Virus record (IMG/VR): IMGVR_UViG_3300038468_000223
Span: 1-64,000 of that record
Direction: 5' to 3' (one strand)
Length of the DNA stretch: 64,000 nucleotides
Origin: a virus
Shown here: positions 23,835 through 32,349 of the stretch, in pieces
Layout of the letters: every line of letters begins with the position of its first letter
How positions within the stretch are numbered: the first letter of the stretch is position 1
Notes under the pieces: generated by a model
The model's database searches: none
What the model was told of the DNA's origin: nothing
What the model saw: the letters and a program-made list of their open reading frames with translations, nothing else
Made by a program: the position numbers and the translations under genes

Positions 23835-24115
23835 GCGGCCGACTACTGGACCTCGTCAAGCAGGAGAAGTTCCTCGCGCTCGAGCAGTACATCAAGACGA
23901 AGCTCGCGGCGACGTGGATGGAGATCCTCGCGTACCGCAAGGTCGCCGGCGTCGACATCGACGAGAGCGAGCAGTTCGCGCTCTTGCTCCTCATCGACTT
24001 CGTGATCGAGACCATGCACGACATGGACATGTCGCGCGAGGAGATGCTCGCCGCCGTCACCACGGCGTTCGACGACCTGAAGAAGAAGGAGGAGGAAGAA
24101 GACACCGTCGAGTAA
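23831..24115 (+). CDS. Small helical acidic protein before the tmRNA
   Basis: 94 residues, almost entirely helical (QEKFLALEQYIKTKLAATWM, FALLLLIDFVIETMHDMDM) with an acidic C-terminus DDLKKKEEEEDTVE. Six bases separate its stop from the tmRNA 5' end, so the two may be co-transcribed. Confidence 0.6.
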   Translation: MSGRLLDLVKQEKFLALEQYIKTKLAATWMEILAYRKVAGVDIDESEQFALLLLIDFVIETMHDMDMSREEMLAAVTTAFDDLKKKEEEEDTVE

Positions 24116-24121
24116 GAGTGA

Positions 24122-24476
<355 letters not shown>

Positions 24477-24493
24477 ACGAAAGGGGAAAGTAC

Positions 24494-24664
24494 ATGGAGT
24501 GGTTCACCGTCGACAAGGAGGGGCTCGCCCAGCTCCTCGCTCGCAGGGGGAAGGTCTTCGCCCTCTACGAGCTGATCCAGAACGCGTGGGACACGAACGC
24601 CAAGCACGTCTGCGTGGATCTTCATCCGAGCGCGGGCCGCCCCCTGGTGGAGGTAGAGGCATGA
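24494..24664 (+). CDS. Small protein with GHKL-like start (IQNAWD)
   Basis: 56 residues from the ATG after GAAAGGGGAAAG. FALYELIQNAWDTNAKHVCV looks like the N box of GHKL ATPases (ELIQNAxDA), yet the protein stops soon after, so it is a fragment or a mimic of that fold. ATGA overlap with the next gene. Confidence 0.55.
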   Translation: MEWFTVDKEGLAQLLARRGKVFALYELIQNAWDTNAKHVCVDLHPSAGRPLVEVEA

Positions 24665-24984
24665 TCCTCAAGTTCACCACCAAAGACACCGCGCAGCACT
24701 GCGTCGCCTGCACCGAAGAGACACCGTGCGGCTGGTGCGCCGACCGGCGCAGCAAGGCCGGCCAGGAGATCGTGATCGTCGCCGGAGTCGGCGTGAACGC
24801 ACACCGCGCGTTCGAGCACGCCTGCGCGCACTTCGGCATGTCGCAACGATCCGACTTCGACGTCGTTCAGTTGCCGTCGCTCGAGGGGGTCACGTGCGAG
24901 GTGATCGACCTCACCAGACACGGCAACGATTTCTTGCACGGCGGAACCATGCGCGGCGTGCACTACAAGGCGAAGAAGCGATGA
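24661..24984 (+). CDS. Unknown protein with Cys/His cluster
   Basis: 107 residues. HCVACTEETPCGWCADRRSK gives a H/C-x2-C...C-x2-C cluster, then VIVAGVGVNAHRAFEHACAH, a helix with histidines. Probable zinc protein. ATGA overlaps on both sides. Confidence 0.6.
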   Translation: MILKFTTKDTAQHCVACTEETPCGWCADRRSKAGQEIVIVAGVGVNAHRAFEHACAHFGMSQRSDFDVVQLPSLEGVTCEVIDLTRHGNDFLHGGTMRGVHYKAKKR

Positions 24985-25526
24985 ACGTCGAGGCTCCCAC
25001 TGGTTGGGCGGACGTCTCGCGGCACCTGCGGGTCTGGCCGGGTACCAAGGTGGTGGTGGACAACCACGCGGGGCTCTCGCTCGTCAAGAACTTCCTGGTG
25101 ACGCTGGACACGGACGTCACCATCCTCATCGCGCTCGGGCGAGGAACCCTGCGAGGGGGCTTCTCCAAGCCGAAGCCCAGATCCACTTGCCCGCGGCATC
25201 TCCCGATCCCGCCCGACGTCTGGGTCGAGTACATCGATCGCGAGGCAAAATGGGCGACCCCGAAACCGCAGCTCGCCATCCACTGGCACGTCCCGATGCA
25301 CGCGCCGACCCGCGACGAGGCCGACACCTATCGTAAGGCGTTCCTCAACGCCGCGTTCAAGCAGGTCGCGAAGGACGGCCAGATCTTGATGCGTGCGCCG
25401 TTGTCGTGGCTCGCCGATCGAGAGCTGCACACCGCGCGCCCCGCCGAGCTTTTCATCTGCCGGGATCTCGAGCACGCGTGGTTCCTCTGGGACCGCTCGC
25501 GCGCCCCGACCTGGCACCTACTGTGA
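24981..25526 (+). CDS. Unknown 181-residue protein
   Basis: Starts MNVEAPTGW, coded by a motif-M copy, and ends next to another. Contains VVVDNHAGLSLVKNFLVTLD, strands, and a C-terminal AELFICRDLEHAWFLWDRS. No known motif; role unknown. Confidence 0.6.
   Translation: MNVEAPTGWADVSRHLRVWPGTKVVVDNHAGLSLVKNFLVTLDTDVTILIALGRGTLRGGFSKPKPRSTCPRHLPIPPDVWVEYIDREAKWATPKPQLAIHWHVPMHAPTRDEADTYRKAFLNAAFKQVAKDGQILMRAPLSWLADRELHTARPAELFICRDLEHAWFLWDRSRAPTWHLL
24983..25003 (+). repeat. Dispersed motif M, copy 5
   Basis: GAACGTCGAGGCTCCCACTG directly at the start codon of the 24981 gene. Confidence 0.65.
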
Positions 25527-25538
25527 CCCCCAACGTTC
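25519..25538 (-). repeat. Dispersed motif M, copy 6
   Basis: Reverse orientation, TACTGTGACCCCCAACGTTC; the stop codon of the 24981 gene lies within it. Confidence 0.65.
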
Positions 25539-25558
25539 AGAAGGAGCCGTGAAAGCAC

Positions 25559-25756
25559 ATGCCGCTCGTGGAATACATCGCCTCTCTCGTCCTCGACCTG
25601 CGTCGCAACAAGAACAAGCCGGACAAGCTGCGCCTGGTGCAGGACGAGGTCATTCGTCAGGCGCTCAGGCGCACCGAGGGCAACAAGAGCGCCGCGGCGC
25701 GCCTCCTCGGCATGGAGCGCAAGGCGTTCTGCCGCAAGGCGGACAAGATCCGCTAG
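25559..25756 (+). CDS. Fis-like DNA-binding protein
   Basis: 65 residues. RQALRRTEGNKSAAARLLGM followed by ERKAFCRKADKI is a Fis-family helix-turn-helix (NxxxAARxLG). The gene at 28109 ends in the same motif. Likely a small transcription or nucleoid factor. Confidence 0.75.
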   Translation: MPLVEYIASLVLDLRRNKNKPDKLRLVQDEVIRQALRRTEGNKSAAARLLGMERKAFCRKADKIR

Positions 25757-25762
25757 TGCGCC

Positions 25763-26062
25763 ATGCACACCCTCGTCCGCTACCAGTGCGAGATCTGCCT
25801 GGGTACCTACGACGATCCCGCCGCCGCCCGCGCGTGCGAGGCGCAGGGGCTGCCCGCGCCGGTTCCGTGGCTCCCGCTGGCGGACCCGCCGCCGAGGTGG
25901 CGCTACGTGTACGCCGTGTTGGCGCCGGGGCCCGCGTTCAAACGGGAACTCGCGCGCAACGAGCAGCCGCCAAGCTCGCCGAGGCGGCGCTCGTCGACGA
26001 GCCGCTGCCGAAGTCGGCGCGGACCACCAAGCCGCGCCGCGCGATCAGGGGGGAAGAAGTGA
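25763..26062 (+). CDS. Zinc-finger N-terminal protein, probably frameshifted into the next gene
   Basis: The start MHTLVRYQCEICLGTYDDPA holds CEIC and a later C, like a short zinc finger. After about residue 68 (ELARNEQ) the frame becomes Ser/Arg-rich, while the frame of the downstream gene reads AAAKLAEAALVDEPLPKSAR over the same DNA and is open into it. A single base change near 25965 would make one protein of about 220 residues with the gene at 26062. Confidence 0.5.
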   Translation: MHTLVRYQCEICLGTYDDPAAARACEAQGLPAPVPWLPLADPPPRWRYVYAVLAPGPAFKRELARNEQPPSSPRRRSSTSRCRSRRGPPSRAARSGGKK

Positions 26063-26424
26063 TGGCGGCGAAGAAGTCGACCAGGCCCTCCGAGATGGAG
26101 GTGGGCCTCGCTCAGAACCGCATCGAGCCGTTCCTCGGAGCTGAAGCGATGCCTAGCGTAGAGTTGGATCCGTTTGTGATCCGTGTGGTCCGTGCCATCG
26201 GCGAAGGGCTGGCCCGCGTGGGCGTTCGGTCTGCCAACGTGGACTACAAGAAGGTGCGCGGAACGAAGCTCTATCGCTTCATCGTGGTGTCCAAGAAATT
26301 CAAGTCGATGGACTTCTCCGAACGGCAGCACGTTGTATGGCGAATCGTCGAGCGGGACCTGCCGCCACGGGATACGCAGCGGATCAGCATGATCCTCACG
26401 CTAACGCCGGACGAGGCGCTTTAG
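26062..26424 (+). CDS. Unknown protein (possible C-terminal half of the 25763 gene)
   Basis: 120 residues; helical-strand mix with VELDPFVIRVVRAIGEGLAR and KLYRFIVVSKKFKSMDFSER, ending ISMILTLTPDEAL. TGATG overlap with the upstream stop. See the upstream entry for the frame problem. Confidence 0.55.
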   Translation: MAAKKSTRPSEMEVGLAQNRIEPFLGAEAMPSVELDPFVIRVVRAIGEGLARVGVRSANVDYKKVRGTKLYRFIVVSKKFKSMDFSERQHVVWRIVERDLPPRDTQRISMILTLTPDEAL

Positions 26425-26457
26425 CGCTGCGTGCGTGGTCACGTCGGCACTTGACGA

Positions 26458-26778
26458 CTACCCGCGTTTGCTGCGCGCACCACACTCCGCGACGAGACGC
26501 GACAAGATCGGTAGGGGCTTCGTTGGGCGCCCCGCCCGGCGCTTCTCAACACGCTCCGGAGAGACGAACAACTCGTGCACGTCCGTCTCGAACGCGTTCG
26601 CGAGCGCAACGAGCGTTCTGACCGTCACGTTGCGGTGCCCTCCTTCGATCGCCTGGTAGTCACGAAGGAGCACGCCGAGTCGCTCCGCCGCGTCGGCCTG
26701 CGTCCAAGAGCGGGCGCGTCGTAGCTCGCGGAGGCGCATGCCGAGAGCGTCTAGGACACGTGCGAGCGTCTGGCGCAC
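26458..26778 (-). CDS. XRE-type repressor-like regulator
   Basis: 106 residues. RLRELRRARSWTQADAAERL and LLRDYQAIEGGHRNVTVRTL make a complete XRE helix-turn-helix (TQxxAAxxLGV...YQxxExG), followed by LANAFETDVHELFV. It faces the gene at 26849 and could repress the shared promoter region. Basic C-terminus RRAGRPTKP. Confidence 0.85.
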   Translation of the reverse strand: MRQTLARVLDALGMRLRELRRARSWTQADAAERLGVLLRDYQAIEGGHRNVTVRTLVALANAFETDVHELFVSPERVEKRRAGRPTKPLPILSRLVAECGARSKRG

Positions 26779-26848
26779 CGACCCGACGATGGGCGTTGCA
26801 CCCCCTTTGATAAAACGCGACGATGATCACGTTATTTGGAGGTTCGCG

Positions 26849-27178
26849 ATGACGCGATCATGCTCTCGCGCGGCCGGCGCCGCCGCCCTGGTGGCCGCGG
26901 TGGCTCTCATTGCCGTCGACCTTCCCTCGCTCGGTTGCGGCGGCGAGTTCACCGGGCTCGTCGATGTAGCTAACGAAGGTGGCGCTAGCATCGACGGCCG
27001 GCGGTCCTGGCGGGCGCCCAGTGCGCGTCGTCGTCTCCACCGGGATGCCTCGTCGCGCAGTGCCGAGCGAAGCCACACTCCCTCACCCTGTGGAAGCCTC
27101 GTCGTTCCGCTCGAACGACGAGGCTTCCACGGGTGTGAGGACCGCTCGGGACCGCGCCGGCTGAGAAACGCCGTCTGA
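26849..27178 (+). CDS. Short secreted protein or relic
   Basis: Signal-peptide-like start SRAAGAAALVAAVALIAVDL, then LGCGGEFTGLVDVANEGGAS. After about residue 50 the frame becomes Arg/Ser-rich and crosses the hairpin at 27090, so the gene is probably damaged or was shorter. TTTGGAGG precedes the ATG. Confidence 0.4.
   Translation: MTRSCSRAAGAAALVAAVALIAVDLPSLGCGGEFTGLVDVANEGGASIDGRRSWRAPSARRRLHRDASSRSAERSHTPSPCGSLVVPLERRGFHGCEDRSGPRRLRNAV
27090..27130 (+). terminator. Perfect 18-bp stem-loop built from motif M
   Basis: GTGGAAGCCTCGTCGTTC (27090-27107), loop CGCTC, then its exact complement (27113-27130), which is motif-M copy 7. No U-run. Confidence 0.7.
27113..27130 (+). repeat. Dispersed motif M, copy 7 (arm of a hairpin)
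   Basis: GAACGACGAGGCTTCCAC, with a perfect inverted partner at 27090-27107. Confidence 0.6.
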
Positions 27179-27326
27179 CGCCACCAGCCCATCGATCGCT
27201 CGTCCTGGCGGCGGCCAGGCCCGTTAGACGAGCCCACGAGCGCGTCGTAGAGTCGAAGGGCACAAACACGAACGGCCGAGCGGTGGGCGCCCGGCCGTCG
27301 TGCCTCCCGGCAAGGAGTTCGTTCTG

Positions 27327-28065
27327 GTGACAAGAAACGTAATCCCGTTCCCGCGGGCGGTCCAGCGCGCGTCGAGAAAACGCGCGCTGGACCGCGCGAC
27401 GCCGGGCGAGGCTCACCCCGCAGGGCTCGACCCTCTCACGGCGCTGGAGGCCATCACGGCGCGACCCGAGCGCGTCCACGAGGTGTTCGCGGCCCTCGAT
27501 ACCGCCAGTCCCGAGGAGGAGGACGGCGCGGGCGTCACCAGCGGTGGAGCGGCGATGGTGGACTGGCCCTACCCGCCGGGCCGGGGCAAGGTCGGGTGGT
27601 CGTGGCGGCGAAACGCCTCGACGGGCGCGATGCAGTGGCACGCCACCGTCACGCCGCCGGACGAGGCGCGCTCCAACTGGCAGCCTCTCGATCCCGCCAT
27701 CCCCGAACGTGACGCCGCACGCGCCGAGGCGGACGCGCGCGCGCTGGTTGACGAGTCGGCGGGCGCGGCGCTCGTCGCAGCGGCGCGGGCGCCACGGCAG
27801 TCGACCGAAACCGTCGATGCGCGGACGCCGGTCGCAAGTGGCGCGAGGGCACGTGGGGTGGCCGCTGGGGCAAGTGGATCTCGCCAGTGCTCGGCACCAA
27901 GCCCGTCACGAGCATCACGCGCGACGACATCGAGGACGTGCGCGAGACCGTGGCGCCGCGGCTCATGAAGTGCGCGCACTTCGCACACTTCAAGCCGGTC
28001 CTGCGCTGGGAGGGCCCGGGCGGCGAGGTCAAGACCACCGAGGAGCTGCTGGCTTCTCTCCCCTA
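27327..28065 (+). pseudogene. Broken integrase-like gene (core-binding domain remnant)
   Basis: From GTG 27327, behind CAAGGAG, the frame reads VTRNVIPFPRAVQ and VDWPYPPGRGKVGWSWRRNA, then loses sense near 27820. A second frame gives DAGRKWREGTWGGRWGKWIS, VLGTKPVTSITRDDIEDVRE, the N-terminal core-binding pattern of tyrosine recombinases, and stops at 28065 with no catalytic domain. A frameshift plus truncation fits; it could also be a domesticated fragment. Confidence 0.5.
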
Positions 28066-28089
28066 GTAGACCTCGACCACGAGGTCTGC

Positions 28090-28103
28090 TAGACAGGTGT
28101 CTA
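28090..28103 (+). promoter_or_regulatory. Operator-like palindrome TAGACA-GG-TGTCTA
   Basis: Perfect 6-2-6 inverted repeat five bases before the ATG at 28109, matching the palindrome at 21764. Its position would block ribosome or polymerase access. Confidence 0.6.
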
Positions 28104-28108
28104 ACAAC

Positions 28109-28555
28109 ATGACGACCATCAACGACGTGGCCGAGGCCATGCAGGGCGCGAACGTGTCGATCGACGAGCTGATCGAGGTCTTGCGCGCGGCGCCCTACAA
28201 CACCCCCGCGTTCTTCGGGCCGCACGACCCCACCGCCCGCGGGCTGCAGAAGCTCGGACTGCTCGAGGAGTGCCCGAGCACCCCCGGTCTCTTCCGCCAG
28301 ACCTGGGCCGGGCAGGAGCTGGCGGCCAAGGCCGGCGAGCCTCACGCCGCGGCGGCGGCGCCGAAGCCGAACCTGTCCCTCCAGGACGTCGCCCACGGTA
28401 TCCTGGCGCTCCCCGTCAAGGGCTCCAGGCTCGACGCGGCGGCGGGCGCGGTCAAGGAGGCCGTGGCGCGGGCCGCGGGCAACAAGTCGAAGGCGGCCGC
28501 GCTCCTCGGCGTCGACCGCAAGGCGTTCGCCCGCCGCCTCAAGAAGGCCCGCTGA
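28109..28555 (+). CDS. Fis-like regulator with N-terminal domain
   Basis: 148 residues. The N-terminal 75 residues (TINDVAEAMQGANVSIDELI, GLQKLGLLEECP) are a small helical domain; after an Ala-rich linker, VKEAVARAAGNKSKAAALLG and VDRKAFARRLKK form a Fis-type helix-turn-helix. A shared operator-like palindrome overlaps its 5' end, so self-regulation is plausible. TGATG overlap with the Dam gene. Confidence 0.7.
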   Translation: MTTINDVAEAMQGANVSIDELIEVLRAAPYNTPAFFGPHDPTARGLQKLGLLEECPSTPGLFRQTWAGQELAAKAGEPHAAAAAPKPNLSLQDVAHGILALPVKGSRLDAAAGAVKEAVARAAGNKSKAAALLGVDRKAFARRLKKAR

Positions 28556-29361
28556 TGTTCGCCGAGCCCTTCCTCCGCTGGGCGGGCGGCAAGCGCAAGC
28601 TGGTCCCGCAGATCCAGGCGCTCCTGCCGAAGCGGTACGGCACCTACCACGAGCCCTTCCTCGGCGGCGGGGCTCTGTTCTTCGCGCTGCAGCCGCAGCG
28701 AGCGCGCCTGAACGACATCAACGCGCCGCTCATGACCACGTACCGCACCGTCCGCGACGACGTCGAGGGGCTCATCAAGCTCCTCCGGCGGTACTCGCGC
28801 AACGAGGAGGAGTTCCTCCGCGTCCGGAAGTTCAACTTCGGTCGCGGCTCCGCCGCGCGGAAGGCCGCCGACTTCATCTACGTCAACAAGTGCTGCTTCA
28901 ACGGACTCTATCGTGTCAACCAGAGTGGGCGATTCAACGTCCCCTTCGATGGCACCAAGACCGATCGGAACGTCATCTGCGACGCAGAGCTGCTTCGTGC
29001 GGTGAGCGCGGCGCTGCAGAATGCGCGCTTCTCGCGCGCGCCATTCGACTCGACGACGGTCACCGCGCGGATCTCCAAGGGGGACCTCGTCTACTTCGAT
29101 CCGCCGTACCACCCGCTCACCAAGACGAGCAACTTCACCGCGTTCCACCAGAACGGCTTCGACGGGGAGGATCAGAGGCGTCTGCGCGACGTCGCACTCG
29201 AGCTGAAGAAGCGTGGTGCCTTCGTCGTCATCAGCAACAGCAACGCCCAACTGATCAGGGAGCTGTACGCCCACTTCAAGATCGAGGAGGTGATGGCCGC
29301 ACGGTCGATCAACTCCGACGCGGAGGGGCGCGGCAAGATCAAGGAGCTGCTGATCACATGA
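28555..29361 (+). CDS. dam: DNA adenine methyltransferase (Dam family)
   Basis: 268 residues with the full D12/Dam pattern: FLRWAGGKRKLVPQI (SAM motif I), YHEPFLGGGALFFAL, LNDINAPLMT, YVNKCCFNGLYRVNQSGRFN (the loop before target recognition) and catalytic LVYFDPPYHPL (DPPY). It methylates adenine N6, probably in a short palindrome such as GATC, though the site is not readable from sequence. Intact, unlike the methyltransferase at 1743. Coupled by overlaps on both sides. Confidence 0.93.
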   Translation: MFAEPFLRWAGGKRKLVPQIQALLPKRYGTYHEPFLGGGALFFALQPQRARLNDINAPLMTTYRTVRDDVEGLIKLLRRYSRNEEEFLRVRKFNFGRGSAARKAADFIYVNKCCFNGLYRVNQSGRFNVPFDGTKTDRNVICDAELLRAVSAALQNARFSRAPFDSTTVTARISKGDLVYFDPPYHPLTKTSNFTAFHQNGFDGEDQRRLRDVALELKKRGAFVVISNSNAQLIRELYAHFKIEEVMAARSINSDAEGRGKIKELLIT

Positions 29362-29633
29362 ACTGCAGAACGTGCGACAAGCCTTGTGGCGATCTGTTCA
29401 CGTGCACCGACTGCTGGGAGGTCGAGCGCCGCCTCGACGACTACGTCCGCTCTCCGAAGGGTAGGGCGCGCGTGGCGGAGGCCCTGCGCAACGCCACGCA
29501 GGATCAGGTCCTCCGCTTCATCTGTCCCGTGTGCCAGGCGCAGCACGATCGCGGGTTCGTCAACGGCGTCGACGTGTATCGGTGCCTGCGGTGCGGGTAT
29601 ACCGGCACCGACAACGAGGCAAGACGTGAGTAA
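29358..29633 (+). CDS. Double zinc-ribbon protein
   Basis: 91 residues. CRTCDKPCGDLFTCTDC and CPVCQAQHDRGFVNGVDVYRCLRCG are two zinc ribbons flanking a helix. Likely nucleic-acid or polymerase binding. ATGA overlap with dam. Confidence 0.7.
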   Translation: MNCRTCDKPCGDLFTCTDCWEVERRLDDYVRSPKGRARVAEALRNATQDQVLRFICPVCQAQHDRGFVNGVDVYRCLRCGYTGTDNEARRE

Positions 29634-29856
29634 ACGGAATCGAGGGCGCAAATGCAGGTCGCCGCGCTGGACGACGAATTCCAGCCCCGTTCGCGCTATC
29701 GCCAGCGTCGATGCGCACGGGACGAAGTGGCTGACTTGCGGCCATCCGGCGGAGGGGCGACCGCTGGGGCAGGACAAGAAGAGCTACTTCTGCTCCCGGT
29801 GCGCCAATGCCGCACGGACCGAGCGGCTCCGTCGACAGGTGACACATGAGCGATGA
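29626..29856 (+). CDS. Small basic zinc protein
   Basis: 76 residues from a GTG overlapping the previous stop. KRNRGRKCRSPRW is basic; TCGHPAEG and FCSRCANA supply C-x-x-H and CxxC. Typical short phage zinc protein. Confidence 0.55.
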   Translation: MSKRNRGRKCRSPRWTTNSSPVRAIASVDAHGTKWLTCGHPAEGRPLGQDKKSYFCSRCANAARTERLRRQVTHER

Positions 29857-29891
29857 CTTCTACACGTCAAAGTGACACGACGGAGGCGACG

Positions 29892-30788
29892 ATGAACAAG
29901 AGCGTGGTGGTCAGCGCGGGACGGGATGAGATCGAGCTGCGGTGGGCGCGCGACGGCGTGTACGTCCACCGGTGCCGACCCGATCAGCCTGCCTTCCTCG
30001 ACATCACGGCGGCGGCATGGCTGCACCACGAACTCGGCGAGTGGCTGCTCGAGCGGGCGCGGAGCGACGAGCGCTGGCGTGACGCGATCGGCTCGACGAT
30101 GACGGCGATGTGCCGGCGGATGCCGCTCTTCAAATTCGTCGGAAGCCCGAGCCGGGAGCATATCTCCGGCGCGCGCGCCGCGATCTTGTCCTTCAGCAAC
30201 GCGCTGATTCACGCCGGGGAGGGACGGCGCCTCGAAGTGTGGCTGCAGTTCCTGCTCAAGGAGCTTCGGACGTACGGTAACAGCAGCGAACATGCAGCGG
30301 CGACCGCCAGTGCGGAGATCGAGCAGGCGAAGCAGGCCTGGGAGGCCGAGGCCGTCGTGCACGACGCCACGGCGAAGACGCCACCGCCGACCGAGGCGGT
30401 GCCCGCCGCGCCAGTGGAAAAACTCGAGGAGATTCGGGAGATCGAGCAAATTCGAGCGCTCGTCGACCTGGAAGAGGAGTTCGGCCCCATCGTCCCCGGC
30501 GGCGCGCAGGGGGGCGTCGTCGCCAAGCACCGCCGCGCCGCTGCCGCAGCGGAGGCGGCGAAGAAGACACCGCTCCAGGACCTGTTCGCACACGTCGAAG
30601 CAGCAGAACAAGCCCTGGCGCGCGTTGGTCGAGCGCGAGAAGCCCTCGAGAAGGCGTGGGACATCGTCACGTGGGTGGCCAATCACGTTCCCGCGCCAAG
30701 CGACTGGGCTTGTGCCGAGTGCAACCTGAAGCCGGGCTTCAAATGCGCCGTACACCAGGCACGCGCGCTCACGGCGAAAGAGAAATGA
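29892..30788 (+). CDS. Paralogous protein family member A
   Basis: 298 residues. The first 120 residues (VVVSAGRDEIELRWARDGVY, ELGEWLLERARSDERWRDAI) and the block GPIVPGGAQGGVVAKHRR recur almost unchanged in the gene at 33751; the C-terminal parts differ. Here the tail has a helical Ala/Lys region and a terminal CAECNLKPGFKC zinc site. Function unknown. ATGA overlap with the next gene. Confidence 0.65.
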   Translation: MNKSVVVSAGRDEIELRWARDGVYVHRCRPDQPAFLDITAAAWLHHELGEWLLERARSDERWRDAIGSTMTAMCRRMPLFKFVGSPSREHISGARAAILSFSNALIHAGEGRRLEVWLQFLLKELRTYGNSSEHAAATASAEIEQAKQAWEAEAVVHDATAKTPPPTEAVPAAPVEKLEEIREIEQIRALVDLEEEFGPIVPGGAQGGVVAKHRRAAAAAEAAKKTPLQDLFAHVEAAEQALARVGRAREALEKAWDIVTWVANHVPAPSDWACAECNLKPGFKCAVHQARALTAKEK

Positions 30789-30985
30789 GCACGCAGATCT
30801 GCACCGAGTGCGGCGTCACCCTGGACTACGAAGGGGAGGTGCCCGACGACGAGGACGACATCCTCTGCCAGGGGTGCTTCGAGGATCGGACGGACAAGAT
30901 CATCAAGGCCCTCATCGCCCGCGCCGAGGCGGCGGAGCGAGAGCGGGACGAGATCCGGAAGCGGCTGGAGGAGATGACGGGATGA
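30785..30985 (+). CDS. Small zinc-finger plus coiled-coil protein
   Basis: 66 residues. CTECGVTLDYEGEVPDDEDD..CQGC is a zinc ribbon, followed by a charged helix RAEAAERERDEIRKRLEEMT. ATGA overlaps on both sides. Confidence 0.65.
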   Translation: MSTQICTECGVTLDYEGEVPDDEDDILCQGCFEDRTDKIIKALIARAEAAERERDEIRKRLEEMTG

Positions 30986-31620
30986 ACGCCGATGAGATCC
31001 GCTGGACGATCCTAGAACGCCGCCCGTGCAGCGAGGGACGCGAGTGGCTCGCCACACAGCCCGCCGACGCGGCACCCGAGACGCTCTGGCTTACGTGTCC
31101 GCGGGGCGACTGGTTGATGTGGGCTCTCGTGCCGTACGCGTCGAAACACCGTCCGCTGCTCGTGGCGATGATCCTCGCGTCCGCGAGGATTGCGAGGACA
31201 AGGCTGCATCTCATTCCGGAGCACCACCGCACGCCCTGCGAGCGCGCGCTCGACCTGACCGAGCGCTGGTGCGCGGGAGAGGACATGCCGGCGAGCGCGT
31301 TGCGAGCCGCCGCCAACGCCGCCGCCAACGCCGCCGCCAACGCCGCCGCCAACGCCGCCGCCAACGCCGCCGCCAACGCCGCCGCCAACGCCGCCAACGC
31401 CGCCGCCAACGCCGCCGCCAACGCCGCCGACTACGCCGCCGCCGTCCACGCCGCCTACGCCGCCAACAACGCCGCCTACGCCGCCGCCGCCTACGCCGCC
31501 GACGCCGCCAACGCCGCCGCCAACGCCGCCGGCTACCTCACCGCCGATCTCGCGATCGTCCACGAGGCGACCCCGTGGCAGCTCGTCGCGTACGCCATCG
31601 AAACCGCGGAGAACCAATGA
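30982..31620 (+). CDS. Ala-Ala-Asn repeat protein (Imm5-like architecture)
   Basis: 212 residues. A normal N-terminal 110-residue part (CPRGDWLMWALVPYASKHRP, CERALDLTERWCAGEDMP) precedes about 75 residues of nearly pure AAN, AAY or AAD triplets, then AGYLTADLAIVHEATPWQLV. The DNA (31310-31535) is a GCC-GCC-AAC tandem repeat, prone to slippage. The layout matches proteins grouped as putative immunity protein 5-like. The repeat should form stacked helices. Function unproven. Confidence 0.65.
   Translation: MNADEIRWTILERRPCSEGREWLATQPADAAPETLWLTCPRGDWLMWALVPYASKHRPLLVAMILASARIARTRLHLIPEHHRTPCERALDLTERWCAGEDMPASALRAAANAAANAAANAAANAAANAAANAAANAANAAANAAANAADYAAAVHAAYAANNAAYAAAAYAADAANAAANAAGYLTADLAIVHEATPWQLVAYAIETAENQ
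31310..31535 (+). repeat. GCCGCCAAC tandem codon repeat
   Basis: Dozens of GCC GCC AAC units with some TAC and GAC substitutions, inside the 30982 gene. Confidence 0.9.
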
Positions 31621-31868
31621 ACGACGGGGCTCCCACTGGGTGGCGGGCGCTGCGCCTCGACAGGGTCTACCGGGGCCACCTGCTGAAGGTCTACCTGGCG
31701 CCGGAGGGGCGGCGCTGGCGGTGGTCGACTGAGAAGCTGGCCCGGCGCACGCGACTCCTGAACGTTCGCTGGGAGCGGGCGGGCGGGTACCGCGCGACGA
31801 GCAAGCAGGCCATGGAGTCGGCGGAGAGGGCGACCGACGAGATCGTAGACGGAAAGGGCGGTGAGTGA
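31617..31868 (+). CDS. Small basic protein
   Basis: 83 residues starting MNDGAPTGWRALRLDRVY, the start coded by a motif-M copy. Rich in Arg and aromatic residues (GRRWRWSTEKLARRTRLL). Overlaps both neighbours. Confidence 0.6.
   Translation: MNDGAPTGWRALRLDRVYRGHLLKVYLAPEGRRWRWSTEKLARRTRLLNVRWERAGGYRATSKQAMESAERATDEIVDGKGGE
31619..31640 (+). repeat. Dispersed motif M, copy 8
   Basis: GAACGACGGGGCTCCCACTG overlapping the start codon of the 31617 gene. Confidence 0.65.
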
Positions 31869-32218
31869 TGAACCGACGGGCCCGCAAGAAACTCCACTAC
31901 GCCGAGAAGGCGTACCTGCACGCGAACGGCTGGACGTTGGGGGCGGACGGGAGATGGTCCAACAAGGTCCTCCGCCGGGACAGCCTCGACGAAGGGCATG
32001 CCGTGAACGTTCAGAAGCAGCGCGACCGATGGAGCGAAGCGGATCGGCGCCGGCGTGTCAACGAAGGCCCCCTGCTCGTGCACGCGCTCCGGCACCCGGT
32101 GAAGCTCCTTCGACGCTTCGCCGCGCGGCTCTGGGCGGCGCCGCGGAGCACGAGCGTCGCGGACTTCATGGAGGACATCGACCGGGCCGCGCTCGGCGAC
32201 GACTGGGGGGACCAATGA
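31865..32218 (+). CDS. Unknown small basic protein
   Basis: 117 residues: RRARKKLHYAEKAYLHANGW, TLGADGRWSNKVLRR, ending VADFMEDIDRAALGDDWGDQ. ATGA overlaps on both sides. No family recognised; helical and basic. Confidence 0.6.
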   Translation: MMNRRARKKLHYAEKAYLHANGWTLGADGRWSNKVLRRDSLDEGHAVNVQKQRDRWSEADRRRRVNEGPLLVHALRHPVKLLRRFAARLWAAPRSTSVADFMEDIDRAALGDDWGDQ

Positions 32219-32340
32219 ATGGCACCAACAAGTGCTTCGCCTGCGATTCCACTCTCGGCTGCGCGGTGAACTGGCTCCGCGAGACAGGCTACTCGCTGCC
32301 GCTGCCCTTTCACTCTTCACTGGATGTGAGCTTGAAGTAG
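32215..32340 (+). CDS. Very small Cys-containing protein
   Basis: 41 residues, NGTNKCFACDSTLGCAVNWL, with CFAC plus a later C. Overlaps the previous gene by ATGA and contains the promoter of the next gene at its 3' end. Confidence 0.45.
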   Translation: MNGTNKCFACDSTLGCAVNWLRETGYSLPLPFHSSLDVSLK

Positions 32341-32349
32341 ACTCACCCC
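32338..32349 (+). promoter_or_regulatory. Leaderless late-type promoter (TAGACT-N6-ATG)
   Basis: TAGACT at 32338-32343 with the ATG at 32350 and no ribosome site. Confidence 0.5.
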
